Positions 1 to 8,107 of a stretch of 30,594 nt of DNA are shown one piece after another. Numbering within the stretch: position 1 is the stretch's first letter; each line of letters begins with the position of its first letter. This stretch comes from an uncultured Candidatus Saccharibacteria bacterium (GTDB taxonomy: Bacteria > Patescibacteriota > Saccharimonadia > Saccharimonadales > Saccharimonadaceae). The DNA is taken from the NCBI GenBank assembly GCA_937958235.1, contig CALFGG010000054.1, positions 1 through 30,594 on the forward strand, written 5' to 3'. Position numbers and translations under genes: made by a program. The notes below the pieces were generated by a model. That model was not told where the DNA came from. It was given only the letters and a program-made list of their open reading frames with translations, and did not search any database.

Positions 1-162
1 ATGAGTGTACCAATTAATCTTGCCGGACTCCCAAGCCTCGCCTATCCTGCCGGTGAAAGCCAGGATACTAAGATGCCGATTGGTCTGCAATTGATCGGTC
101 AAAGAAGAAGCGATAAAAGTATTCTAGATTTTGCTAAATACCTCGCTAGGGAGTTAAATTAA
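1..162 (+). CDS. gatA: GatA, Asp/Glu-tRNA amidotransferase subunit A (C-terminal end)
   Basis: Only the last 53 codons are present; the gene begins before the window, and the Met at position 1 is internal. The fragment reads NLAGLPSLAYPAG followed by MPIGLQLIG, the usual end of the amidase-signature subunit of GatCAB. GatA releases ammonia from glutamine, which GatB uses to convert Glu-tRNA(Gln) or Asp-tRNA(Asn) to the amidated form in the cytoplasm. The catalytic Lys-Ser-Ser residues lie outside the window. The TAA stop shares one base with the ATG of the next gene, and gatB follows, which supports the assignment. Confidence 0.93.
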   Translation: MSVPINLAGLPSLAYPAGESQDTKMPIGLQLIGQRRSDKSILDFAKYLARELN

Positions 163-581
163 TGCCATACTCAACTTTAATCCTCCTAATCGCGATTTTA
201 ATTGTCGGCGTCTTTGTCTTTATCGCCATTTCTTCCACTGGCCGCCGCAGTCACCGTTTTGATGTCGAGGATTATCAAACCAGGTTCTTAAAAATTGAAA
301 ACTCGCTAACTCGTGACAATAAATTATCTTATAACGCAGCTGTCATTGAAGCGGACAAACTACTCGACCGTGCACTTATGGAGCTTGGGGTACCAGGAAA
401 AACTATGGGAGAAAGACTAAAGGCTTCCAGTACACGCTTTACTCAGCTCAACTCTGTTTGGTATGCTCATAAACAACGTAATCAAATTGCCCATGAGCAA
501 GATTTTAATTTAGAGTATAATCAAGCTAAGCATGCCTTAGCGAGTTTTCGTCAGGCCTTAAAAGATCTAGGAGCAATTTAA
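162..581 (+). CDS. Small membrane-anchored protein with HEPN-like RNxxxH motif, between gatA and gatB
   Basis: The protein has 139 residues and I do not recognise a named family. Residues 5-25 form one hydrophobic segment, so it is probably tethered to the membrane with a cytoplasmic C-terminal part. Residues 35-135 look all-helical. They contain YAHKQRNQIAHE (101-112), which fits the R-x4-6-H motif of HEPN-fold RNases and related helical domains (R106 to H111). Its ATG overlaps the gatA stop (TAATG), so translation is probably coupled, and gatB starts 11 bases after its stop. The location suggests co-expression with the amidotransferase, but no functional link can be proved. HEPN membership rests on one short motif and the helical context. 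Confidence 0.7.
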   Translation: MPYSTLILLIAILIVGVFVFIAISSTGRRSHRFDVEDYQTRFLKIENSLTRDNKLSYNAAVIEADKLLDRALMELGVPGKTMGERLKASSTRFTQLNSVWYAHKQRNQIAHEQDFNLEYNQAKHALASFRQALKDLGAI

Positions 582-592
582 TTGGAGAAACT

Positions 593-2053
593 ATGACTGA
601 ACAAAAATATGAAATCACCGTCGGTATCGAGTGCCATGTACAACTCGCTACCAAAACCAAACTCTTCTCTGAAGTTGACAATGATGCTAGGGGCAAAGAG
701 CCAAACTCTTGTGTTTCACCTGTAGAATATGCCTTACCAGGTATGTTGCCACGTTTAAATCGTGAAGCTGTTAATATGGCAGTACGGGCCGGGCTTGCGC
801 TTAATTCCGAAATTAATCTTCTTTCACGTTTTGATCGCAAACATTATTTCTACCCAGATTCTCCAAAGGGCTATCAGATTACTCAGATGTATCAGCCAAT
901 CATCGGTGCCGGTTATGTTGAGCTTCCAAACGGTAAGCAGATCCGCATTGAGCATGCTCATCTTGAAGGTGATGCTGGTAAGCTAAATCATTTTGATAAT
1001 TATTCGCTCGTAGACCTTAATCGTGCCGATACTCCGCTCATTGAGATCGTCTCCATGCCAGATATTCATACTGCCCATGACGCTCATGACTACTGTAAAG
1101 AGCTCTGGCGCCTGATGACTTTTTCGGGAGTTTGTTTTGGCGACCTCTATAACGGTAATATGCGTTTTGACGTCAATATTTCTCTAGCCGAGAAGGGAAG
1201 TAAGACTCTTGGCAAACGTGCTGAAATCAAAAACTTGAACTCCTTCCGCTCGGTTGAGCGTGCTATTGAATATGAATATGAGCGACAAAGCAAAATGCTT
1301 GACGCTGGGGAAGTCATTACTCAGGAAACTCGTGGCTGGAACGACGCCACTGGTAAAACCACTTCTCAGCGCTCTAAGGAAGAGGCTCAAGATTACCGCT
1401 ATATGCCAGAGCCAGATCTTCCACCAATCAGATTGACAGAGGAACAGGTAAAAAAGGAACGTGAAGCTATGCCGCTTCTTCCAGCTGATTATCGTAATAC
1501 TCTTGGCATGATTATTTCTCAAGATATCTTGGAAATTCTCCTTGATTATAAACAACTAGTTGATCGTTTAGCTGACCTTAAGACTGAATATGATATCCAT
1601 GGTATCGATAAAGAAACCAGTAAAGCTGCCATCCTAAAAATCTCCAACCTCTTTACTTCTGTACTCTTAGCTGAAGAGAATAGTAGCCTCTTGAACGATC
1701 CAATGCCAAGCGTTAAGCAGTTAATGGATCTAAGCTCTATGATTGCTAAAAATGAACTCTCAAGCACCAGCGTTAAGGAAGTCTTCCTACGCTTCTTTAC
1801 GCCAGAGATGCGCTTCAAAGAAGCTAGGGTTATTGCCAAAGAACTCAATCTTATTCAAGAAAATGATCTCGGTGCCGTTGAAAAAATTGTTGATGAAGAT
1901 CTCGCCGATCCTAACAACGCACAGGCTGTGGCTGACTTTAAGGCTGGCTCTGAAAAAGTGCTCGGTTTTCTAGTCGGACAGGTTATGAAAGCCTCTCGCG
2001 GTAAAGCTAACCCAAGTATGGCGCAAGAGATTCTTCGCAAGAAGCTACAGTAA
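593..2053 (+). CDS. gatB: GatB, Asp/Glu-tRNA amidotransferase subunit B
   Basis: GatB binds the mischarged tRNA, activates the Glu or Asp side chain with ATP and receives ammonia from GatA. The 486 residues are close to the normal length. Family blocks appear in order: VGIECHVQLATKTKLFS at the N terminus, HYFYPDSPKGYQITQ, IEHAHLEGDAGKLNH, DLNRADTPLIEIVSMPD, EIKNLNSFRSVERAIEYE and RSKEEAQDYRYMPEPDLPP, followed by the helical and YqeY-like tail that contacts the tRNA. The block usually read as MRCDANVS is MRFDVNIS here. The start follows a GGAGAAA ribosome site. It is the last gene of the gatA-orf-gatB unit and is followed by a terminator. gatC is not in the window. Confidence 0.97.
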   Translation: MTEQKYEITVGIECHVQLATKTKLFSEVDNDARGKEPNSCVSPVEYALPGMLPRLNREAVNMAVRAGLALNSEINLLSRFDRKHYFYPDSPKGYQITQMYQPIIGAGYVELPNGKQIRIEHAHLEGDAGKLNHFDNYSLVDLNRADTPLIEIVSMPDIHTAHDAHDYCKELWRLMTFSGVCFGDLYNGNMRFDVNISLAEKGSKTLGKRAEIKNLNSFRSVERAIEYEYERQSKMLDAGEVITQETRGWNDATGKTTSQRSKEEAQDYRYMPEPDLPPIRLTEEQVKKEREAMPLLPADYRNTLGMIISQDILEILLDYKQLVDRLADLKTEYDIHGIDKETSKAAILKISNLFTSVLLAEENSSLLNDPMPSVKQLMDLSSMIAKNELSSTSVKEVFLRFFTPEMRFKEARVIAKELNLIQENDLGAVEKIVDEDLADPNNAQAVADFKAGSEKVLGFLVGQVMKASRGKANPSMAQEILRKKLQ

Positions 2054-2090
2054 GACTTTTAGAGTAGTCAAAGCCATTATCAATCTAATA

Positions 2091-2139
2091 AAGCTCAAGG
2101 TGACCCACTTAATATAAGTATTCTAACCTTGAGCTTTTT
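2091..2139 (+). terminator. Terminator after gatB
   Basis: An 11-bp perfect stem (2091-2101 with 2126-2136) encloses a 24-base loop that can itself pair ACTT with AAGT. The stem runs into TTTTT at 2135-2139. It closes the gat operon. Confidence 0.8.
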
Positions 2140-2140
2140 G

Positions 2141-2149
2141 TGCTATTAT
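2141..2149 (+). promoter_or_regulatory. Extended -10 promoter of metK
   Basis: TGC-TATTAT lies 37 bases before the metK ATG and directly after the gat terminator. No convincing -35 is visible at the right distance, so it reads as an extended -10 element. The predicted start of transcription is near 2156. Confidence 0.55.
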
Positions 2150-2186
2150 TAAAGAGTAAAAATTAGGGACCACAAGAAAGCATTGT

Positions 2187-3248
2187 ATGAAATTATATAC
2201 TAATGAAACTGTTTTTCGTGGTCATCCTGATAAGGTCTGCGATCAAATTAGCGACGCCCTACTTGACGCCTTCTTGCAAGGAGATAAGCATTCGCGTTGT
2301 GGTATTGAAGTTATGGGCGGTAAAGGTAAAATCTTTATTACCGGAGAAGTAACCTCAAACTCTGAGGTTAACGTCGAAGAAATTGTTATGCGTGTGTTAA
2401 AAGATGTTGGCTATATTGATCAAAATAATCGTGCAATCAATGTCGTCGAATCAGGGGATCCAAAGGATATTGAAATTATCAATAATCTAGGCAAGCAGAG
2501 TCATGATATTGCACTCGGCACCAATGACGAAGTTGGTGGAGCGGGTGATCAAGGCATGATGTTCGGCTTCGCCTGTAACGACACACCAGAATATAAGCCA
2601 GTCGCCATGCATTTACTGCAGGAGTTTTCTAGATTCTATGATGAGCTACGTCAAAAAGACCAGAGATTTTTACCTGATGGCAAGACTCAAATTACTGGTA
2701 TTTATGATCGTAAGATGCGCCTTAAGAAGATCAAAGACTGGACCATTAGCTACCAAAACACCGAAGAAAATCGCACTGAAACTGATCAAATCTTGATCGA
2801 CAAAGCAAAAGAATTAGCTGCTCAATTCGGTTTGAAGATTGAAAAATTCTGGGTCAATCCGACAGGTAAGTTTCTAATTGGTGGTTTTCAAGGTGACGCC
2901 GGCCTCACTGGTCGTAAAATTGTGGTTGATAGCTATCAATCATTTGCCCCGGTCGGCGGCGGTGCTTTTTCTGGTAAAGACCCATCCAAGGTAGATCGTT
3001 CGGGTGCTTATAAAGCTCGCGAAATTGCCATTCGCTATCTCAAAGCACATCAGTTATCTCGCTGTGAGGTCCAGCTCTCATATGCCATCGGTATTGCCGA
3101 GCCCTTAGCTATCTATATTCTAGGTGATGGCAAAAGTCTTGAGCCAGAAAAATCCTTGTATGCCGAATGTACGCCAAAACAAATGATTAAAGATCTTGGG
3201 CTTCTAGATAAGCACTTCGAAGACACCGCCAAGTTCGGCCATTTTTAA
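2187..3248 (+). CDS. metK: S-adenosylmethionine synthase
   Basis: MetK makes S-adenosylmethionine from ATP and methionine. The 353-residue protein shows RGHPDKVCDQISDAL near residues 11-25, the conserved hexapeptide region GAGDQGMMFG, and the phosphate-binding loop GGGAFSGKDPSKVDRS at about 257-272. It is roughly 30 residues shorter than the E. coli enzyme and ends at KFGHF, where other family members continue with a short tail, so the C terminus is trimmed. A single-gene unit follows the gat terminator. The start is the ATG after a weak AAGAAAG site. The product would supply methyl donors, for example to the SPOUT methyltransferase at 11031. Confidence 0.97.
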   Translation: MKLYTNETVFRGHPDKVCDQISDALLDAFLQGDKHSRCGIEVMGGKGKIFITGEVTSNSEVNVEEIVMRVLKDVGYIDQNNRAINVVESGDPKDIEIINNLGKQSHDIALGTNDEVGGAGDQGMMFGFACNDTPEYKPVAMHLLQEFSRFYDELRQKDQRFLPDGKTQITGIYDRKMRLKKIKDWTISYQNTEENRTETDQILIDKAKELAAQFGLKIEKFWVNPTGKFLIGGFQGDAGLTGRKIVVDSYQSFAPVGGGAFSGKDPSKVDRSGAYKAREIAIRYLKAHQLSRCEVQLSYAIGIAEPLAIYILGDGKSLEPEKSLYAECTPKQMIKDLGLLDKHFEDTAKFGHF

Positions 3249-3256
3249 AATGTATA

Positions 3257-3265
3257 TGTTAAAAT
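3257..3265 (+). promoter_or_regulatory. Extended -10 promoter of the repeat protein gene
   Basis: TGT-TAAAAT lies nine bases after the metK stop and 40 bases before the chosen ATG at 3306. The predicted transcript start is near 3272. There is no clear -35. Confidence 0.5.
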
Positions 3266-3305
3266 ATAGACAATAAAGATCTAATATTTGGGTAATAGGA
3301 AGAGT

Positions 3306-5858
3306 ATGCCGGAGCATAATCAAAATCACTTCGCAAACAACTCGAGCCAGTTCAGCGATAATGATAATACTGCAGAAAACGTAAATCAACAAATAGAAAA
3401 GAAGGCTAGTTCTCGCCTTCAAAACGAAATCGGCTCCAAAGTCCTCTCTCTGGTTAACTTCGAATCTAAGCATAAAGACATCGTCGAATCCTCTTTTAAC
3501 AAAGCCCGCAATAACAAAGAAAAACTCCCCGGCAAAAACAACGAACGTAGAAATTTCGCCTATCTCTCCCGCCTCGATAATATGATCGAGAAACATGGAG
3601 ATGCCATAGAGCAAAAACTCTGGGCAGCCTCTGCCGAAAATCTCGTCATGGACTATGAGGATATCCCAGACGCCTATTGGAAACAGCAAGAACAAATCTT
3701 AAGAGATAACGGCCAAGGTAGGAAATTAAGTGAATATGAAAAGAAAATCCTCGCCGAAGACCTCATCGATAAACAACGTCAATCTATCACTTCTTGGGCT
3801 AACTATCTAGGAGACAAAAACTGCCCTTACCCTCTCTGGTTCAAGGTCTATGCCTTCGATGGCATCTCTAAGATGAGTAATGCCCTTAATCTTGATGATG
3901 CAGATTACAATAGACGCGACAATACTACAGCCCTCAGTTTCCCAAAACTAAACGCCGAGATCCTTGCCAAAGTTTATCGTCAAATTAATGATTTCTATGG
4001 CGTAGATAAAGAGAATTGGCTAGCACAGCATTCAGATGACGAGAAGTTGGTTTCTCTTGTTAAATCTGCCAACTTCCCCAAACTCTATGCTAAAGAACTA
4101 GTCGATACCAAGGTTATTCTCAAAACTCCAGAACGTACCGAAGATGTCCATGGCGATTGGTTTGAATATAAGCTAGGGGACGAAGAAGAAATCGCTAGCC
4201 TCGCCGAAGGCACCCGTTGGTGTGTCGTGGACCCAAATGTTGCACACAATTATCTAGTATACGGACAGTATAGTGACCCCGGAGAAGATGGTGACTACGA
4301 CGACTACGAAGATGAAGATTATGAAGATGATGATCAATCAGAAGTCTATGATCAAGACAATATTAAAGTAGAAAATCCCGAAGCCAAATTCATCATCTTT
4401 AGATTAGAAGACCCAAACTCTCCTGGCGTCTTCGCCTCCAATGGTTCCGCCTCTATTCGCCTCGACCCAAATGGTATTGTTGATGAAATATCAGGACTAA
4501 ACGATGGTCAAGCCGTTGAAGATGCTCTTATTCCTATTGTTAAAGAAAAAGCATTGTCTCTGCCAGGTGGCGAAAAGTACCTACAAAAGTTTGATGATAA
4601 GCAAACTCTCATTAAGCTAGATAATAAAATGAAAGAAAGTGAAGACCTAACCAAAGAAGAGCTTAGTTTCCTCTATGAGCTAGATCGTCCAATCGCGACC
4701 TTAGACACCTATAATGAAGAAGATCCTAGAATCCCAGAATTAAAAGAAAAATATGATTTAGAATACGCTTTAGAAAAAGGGGTAGATGTTAATAAGCTAG
4801 TTTCGAGTTTAGAATCTCAAGATATTGCTAAAAACCTAGACTCTCTCCTTGAGCACGGTGCAGATATTAATGTTAATGAATTAGTTTCAAGCCTATACCC
4901 AGACGATATCGTCGACAACCTAGGTACTCTCCTCAGGAATGGCGCAGATATTGATGTTAATGAACTAGCTTCAAGCCTAGACATAGACGATATCCTATTA
5001 AATCTAGGCACTTTCCTAAAACACGGTGCCGATATAAATCATATTGTGAACAATATGAGTTCCAAAAATATCGCCGATAATCTAGACACTTTACTTAATC
5101 GTGGTGCAGATATTGATGTCAATAAATTAGTTTTAAGTCTACATCCCAACACTATCATCTATCGCCTAGGCACTCTCCTCAGAAATGGTGCAGATATTAA
5201 TGTTATATTAAGCAATCTGAAGCCAAACCAGATAGCCAATGATCTAGACACTCTCATAAAATATGGCGCAAATATTGATATTAATGAATTAGTTTCAAGT
5301 CTAGACGCAGACATGATCTTAGAAAATCTAGACACTCTCCTCAAACACGGTGCGGATGTTAATAATATTGTAAGTAATATAAACTCAAGCGATATTGCCT
5401 ATGATTTAGATACTCTCCTCAAGTATGGTGCAGATATTGATATTAACGAATTAGTTTCGGAACTACGAGCCTTCGATATCGCTTATAATCTAGACTCTCT
5501 TCTCCAGCACGGTGCGGATATTGATATCAATGAATTAGTTTCAAGCCTAAACTCAGACGATATCGCCTACCATCTAAACATTCTTCTCAAACATGGAGCA
5601 GATGTTGCTGCTATATTAAGCAATCTGAAGCCAAACCAGATAGCCAATGATCTAGACACTCTCACAAAATATGGCGCAGATATTGATATTAATGAATTGG
5701 CTTCGACTCTAGATGCAGACGATCTCGCCTATAGTCTAGATACGCTCCTCAAACACGGTGCGGATGTCAATCTCATAACTAGGAATTTGAAAGAGAGAGA
5801 TATTAAAAATAATATCGATCTCCTCCGAAAATACGGCGCAAATCTCGATGCTTATTAA
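3306..5858 (+). CDS. Large uncharacterised protein: GTxWC-type module plus ankyrin-like repeat array
   Basis: The protein has 850 residues from ATG 3306, preceded by AGGA at 3297-3300. An in-frame TTG at 3288 would add six residues but lacks a ribosome site. Residues 1-80 are polar and probably disordered. Residues 80-320 form a helical region containing NTTALSFPKLNAEIL (207-221) and GTRWCVV (302-308), followed by an acidic Asp/Glu/Tyr tract (324-350) and IIFRL plus LDPNGIVDEISGLNDGQ. I recall this layout, usually with GTGWCTA, from unnamed proteins in CPR genomes; its function is unknown. From residue 483 to the end run about 13 repeats of 26 or 28 residues built on L-x2-LL-x-HGADI, resembling shortened ankyrin repeats. 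No signal peptide or membrane segment is seen. Protein binding is plausible for the array, but no enzymatic role can be assigned. Confidence 0.85.
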   Translation: MPEHNQNHFANNSSQFSDNDNTAENVNQQIEKKASSRLQNEIGSKVLSLVNFESKHKDIVESSFNKARNNKEKLPGKNNERRNFAYLSRLDNMIEKHGDAIEQKLWAASAENLVMDYEDIPDAYWKQQEQILRDNGQGRKLSEYEKKILAEDLIDKQRQSITSWANYLGDKNCPYPLWFKVYAFDGISKMSNALNLDDADYNRRDNTTALSFPKLNAEILAKVYRQINDFYGVDKENWLAQHSDDEKLVSLVKSANFPKLYAKELVDTKVILKTPERTEDVHGDWFEYKLGDEEEIASLAEGTRWCVVDPNVAHNYLVYGQYSDPGEDGDYDDYEDEDYEDDDQSEVYDQDNIKVENPEAKFIIFRLEDPNSPGVFASNGSASIRLDPNGIVDEISGLNDGQAVEDALIPIVKEKALSLPGGEKYLQKFDDKQTLIKLDNKMKESEDLTKEELSFLYELDRPIATLDTYNEEDPRIPELKEKYDLEYALEKGVDVNKLVSSLESQDIAKNLDSLLEHGADINVNELVSSLYPDDIVDNLGTLLRNGADIDVNELASSLDIDDILLNLGTFLKHGADINHIVNNMSSKNIADNLDTLLNRGADIDVNKLVLSLHPNTIIYRLGTLLRNGADINVILSNLKPNQIANDLDTLIKYGANIDINELVSSLDADMILENLDTLLKHGADVNNIVSNINSSDIAYDLDTLLKYGADIDINELVSELRAFDIAYNLDSLLQHGADIDINELVSSLNSDDIAYHLNILLKHGADVAAILSNLKPNQIANDLDTLTKYGADIDINELASTLDADDLAYSLDTLLKHGADVNLITRNLKERDIKNNIDLLRKYGANLDAY
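4752..5855 (+). repeat. Tandem 26/28-residue ankyrin-like repeat array
   Basis: About 13 units share the pattern N-L-D-T-L-L-K-H-G-A-D-I. The 28-residue form continues DINELVSSLDADDIA and the 26-residue form continues NNIVSNINSSDIA, lacking two residues after GAD. Canonical ankyrin repeats have 33 residues, so this is a shortened variant. Long and short units are interspersed. Two stretches, 5204-5290 and 5612-5698, are the same to within two bases over 87 positions, pointing to recent internal duplication or gene conversion. Confidence 0.85.
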
Positions 5859-5932
5859 GAGAAACACTTAAAACTCCAATTTTCATATGTTTGTTAATCC
5901 ACAGTTTAGGTAAATCCTAACAGAATAATAAA

Positions 5933-5961
5933 TTGACGAAATTCTAGGCAAGTAGTATAAT
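5933..5961 (+). promoter_or_regulatory. Canonical promoter of rpsL-rpsG
   Basis: TTGACG (5933-5938) and TATAAT (5956-5961) are separated by 17 bases, an almost perfect housekeeping-sigma promoter. The predicted start is near 5968, giving a leader of about 105 bases. Confidence 0.85.
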
Positions 5962-5967
5962 ATTGCA

Positions 5968-6072
5968 AGAGTTTCAAGCGGAATCCCATTGCTGTAAAGG
6001 AGGACGCTACGAAGTTGAGAGACTTCAAACCGAAAAGGTAAACCATAAATCGATTTAATATAAGAGGATAAA
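5968..6072 (+). promoter_or_regulatory. 5' leader of rpsL-rpsG
   Basis: About 105 transcribed bases precede rpsL. A hairpin pairs GAAGT (6011-6015) with ACTTC (6022-6026) around a TGAGAG loop. AAAGGAGGAC at 5997-6006 resembles a ribosome site but has no usable start after it. The working site is AGAGGA at 6063-6068. Leader-based feedback by S7 or S12 is possible but not shown. Confidence 0.45.
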
Positions 6073-6486
6073 ATGCCAACAATCAATCAATTGATTAGGA
6101 AACCACGTAAAGTGGCTGCAAGAAAGTCAAAGTCACCAGCTCTTGGTAGTATTGTCAATACTCTTAAGACTCGTTACTACGACCAGCCAGCCCCATTAAA
6201 ACGTGGTGTTTGTATCAAAGTTACCACCAAGACCCCAAAGAAACCAAACTCAGCTCTTCGTAAAGTAGCTCGTGTTCGTCTCACAAACGGTCAAGAAGTT
6301 TGGGCCTACATCGGTGGTGAAGGTCACAACCTACAGGAGCACGCCGTTGTTCTCGTTCGTGGTGGTCGTGTACCTGATCTTCCAGGTGTCCGCTATCACA
6401 TCGTCCGTGGTACTCTCGATCTTCAGGGTGTTAACGGTCGCAAACAGGGTCGCTCAAAGTATGGCGCCAAGAAGGAGGGTAAGTAA
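6073..6486 (+). CDS. rpsL: 30S ribosomal protein S12
   Basis: S12 sits at the decoding centre of the small subunit. The 137 residues include TPKKPNSALRKVARVRL and GGRVPDLPGVRYHIVRG. The Lys of TPKKPNS, whose change gives streptomycin resistance in other bacteria, is the wild-type residue, and the Asp that can be methylthiolated (RVPDLPG) is present. Between KSPAL and KRGVC there is an insertion of about a dozen residues, as in Gram-positive S12 proteins and unlike E. coli. It is the first gene of a two-gene unit with rpsG; fusA and tuf do not follow. Confidence 0.98.
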   Translation: MPTINQLIRKPRKVAARKSKSPALGSIVNTLKTRYYDQPAPLKRGVCIKVTTKTPKKPNSALRKVARVRLTNGQEVWAYIGGEGHNLQEHAVVLVRGGRVPDLPGVRYHIVRGTLDLQGVNGRKQGRSKYGAKKEGK

Positions 6487-6488
6487 TT

Positions 6489-6968
6489 ATGCCACGCAAA
6501 ACTACTAAATCACTTGAACGTAAAGTTAATCCAGACCGCCGCTACCAGTCTATTCTTGTTCAGCGTTTGATTAACAAATCCATGCTTAATGGTAAGAAAC
6601 AAGTTGCTGAACGTGCAGTTTACTCTGCTATCGAAGGTGCAGCAAAGAAACTTGGTTCTGAGAATCCAGTTGAAGTTCTTGAAAAAGCAATCTCCAATGT
6701 TTCTCCAGATTTTGAAGTTAAGTCCCGCCGTGTTGGTGGTGCTAACTACCAAATTCCATTCCCAATTTCCGGCCACCGTCAGATGCACTTTGCCTTCTCA
6801 TGGCTCGTTGTCTCTGCACGTGCTCGTAAGGGTATGCCATACGAACGTCGCCTTGAAGCAGAAATCGTTGATGCTTATAATGCAACTGGTGCTGCCTTCA
6901 AGAAGAAGGAAGATACTCACCGCATGGCTGAAGCTAACCGTGCTTTCGCACACTTTGCTCGAGGCTAG
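6489..6968 (+). CDS. rpsG: 30S ribosomal protein S7
   Basis: S7 organises the 3' major domain of 16S rRNA and lies near the E site. The 159 residues include the conserved stretches NKSMLNGKKQVAERAVYSA, PDFEVKSRRVGGANYQIP and SWLVVSARARKGMPYERRL. The gene begins two bases after the rpsL stop behind GGAGGG, ends in TAG and is followed at once by a strong terminator. Confidence 0.98.
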   Translation: MPRKTTKSLERKVNPDRRYQSILVQRLINKSMLNGKKQVAERAVYSAIEGAAKKLGSENPVEVLEKAISNVSPDFEVKSRRVGGANYQIPFPISGHRQMHFAFSWLVVSARARKGMPYERRLEAEIVDAYNATGAAFKKKEDTHRMAEANRAFAHFARG

Positions 6969-6984
6969 TCAAGAGCTTTCTAGA

Positions 6985-7010
6985 AAACACCACTTCGGTG
7001 GTGTTTTTTT
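6985..7010 (+). terminator. Terminator after rpsG (UUCG loop)
   Basis: A nine-bp stem (6985-6993 with 6998-7006) is capped by the stable tetraloop TTCG and followed by a T run to 7010. Confidence 0.92.
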
Positions 7011-7074
7011 ATTGTAAAGTTTCTATTTAACATAGATTATTCTCATACTAAATCCCCTTAAGCCTAAACCAATA

Positions 7075-7083
7075 TGCTATAAT
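7075..7083 (+). promoter_or_regulatory. Extended -10 promoter of the GAPDH cluster
   Basis: TGC-TATAAT is followed by AAGGAGG at 7094-7100 and ATG at 7105. The predicted transcript start near 7090 leaves a leader of only about 15 bases. No good -35 is seen. Confidence 0.7.
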
Positions 7084-7104
7084 AATCTAAAACAAGGAGG
7101 TAAA

Positions 7105-8106
7105 ATGATAAAACTTGCAATTAACGGCTTCGGTCGCATCGGTCGTAATGCCTTCAAGATTGCTTTTGAGCGTCGTGACGTCAAGATCGTTGCCATCAAT
7201 GACTTGACAGATACTAAAACGCTAGCTCATTTATTAAAACACGATTCAAGTTACGGTACTTATGACCGCGATGTTAAATTTGACGAAGAGAATCTTATTG
7301 TTGACGGTGAAAAAATCCGCGTCTATGCCGAGAAAGAACCAAAAAATCTTCCGTGGAAGGACCATCGCGTTGATGTGGTTATTGAATCAACTGGCTTTTT
7401 CACAGATCCAGCTAAGGCCGCCGCTCATCTTGAAGCCGGTGCCGAGAAGGTAGTTATTTCCGCACCAGCCAAAGGTGAAGGCGCCAAAACCATCGTCATT
7501 GGTGTTAATGAAGATACTGTAACAGAAGATGACAAGATTATATCCAATGCATCATGTACCACCAACTGTATCGCTCCAGTTATGAAGGTACTTGAAGACA
7601 ACTTTGGTATCGAAAAAGCTCTTATGACCACTGTTCATTCCTATACTGCTTCTCAACGTATCTTGGATGCCCCTGCCAAGGATCTTCGTGAGGCCCGCGC
7701 TGCAGCTGAAAATATCGTCCCTACTTCAACCGGTGCTTCCAAGGCCGCAGCTCTCACCATCCCCGCCCTCAAAGGTAAATTTGACGGCCTTTCAATTCGT
7801 GTTCCGACCCCAGTTGTCTCTCTTGCCGATATTACTGCGGTCCTAAAAAAAGACACTACTATTGAAGAACTTCAGGAAGTCTTTAAAAATGCTGCTAAAG
7901 AACCATTCTATGAAGGTATCCTTGGTGTCTCTGAGGAGCCTCTTGTTTCAATCGACTATCGTGGCAATTCTCACTCCAGTATTGTCGATCTTCCGCTTAT
8001 TAATGTAGTTGATAAGAACTTAGTAAAAGTGGTTGCTTGGTATGATAATGAATGGGGTTATTCAAACCGTCTCGTAGAACTAGCCGCTGATTTTGGGAAA
8101 AACTAA
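7105..8106 (+). CDS. gap: Glyceraldehyde-3-phosphate dehydrogenase, type I
   Basis: The enzyme oxidises and phosphorylates glyceraldehyde 3-phosphate with NAD in glycolysis. The 333 residues begin with the dinucleotide-binding motif NGFGRIGR. The catalytic site SNASCTTNC gives Cys151, and the partner base is His178 in TTVHSYT. Asp33 after the second strand favours NAD over NADP. The end shows WYDNEWGYSNR. A perfect ribosome site precedes the ATG. It heads a cluster with RpiB, an Rpe-like protein and a PfkB kinase, a lower-glycolysis and pentose-phosphate grouping fitting an organism with reduced carbon metabolism. Confidence 0.98.
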   Translation: MIKLAINGFGRIGRNAFKIAFERRDVKIVAINDLTDTKTLAHLLKHDSSYGTYDRDVKFDEENLIVDGEKIRVYAEKEPKNLPWKDHRVDVVIESTGFFTDPAKAAAHLEAGAEKVVISAPAKGEGAKTIVIGVNEDTVTEDDKIISNASCTTNCIAPVMKVLEDNFGIEKALMTTVHSYTASQRILDAPAKDLREARAAAENIVPTSTGASKAAALTIPALKGKFDGLSIRVPTPVVSLADITAVLKKDTTIEELQEVFKNAAKEPFYEGILGVSEEPLVSIDYRGNSHSSIVDLPLINVVDKNLVKVVAWYDNEWGYSNRLVELAADFGKN

Positions 8107-8107
8107 T

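Noticed and set aside
3204..3695. A 163-codon minus-strand open frame across the metK end and the start of the repeat protein
   Set aside because: It is antisense to a better-supported gene, covers the promoter of that gene, has no ribosome site and shows no family pattern.
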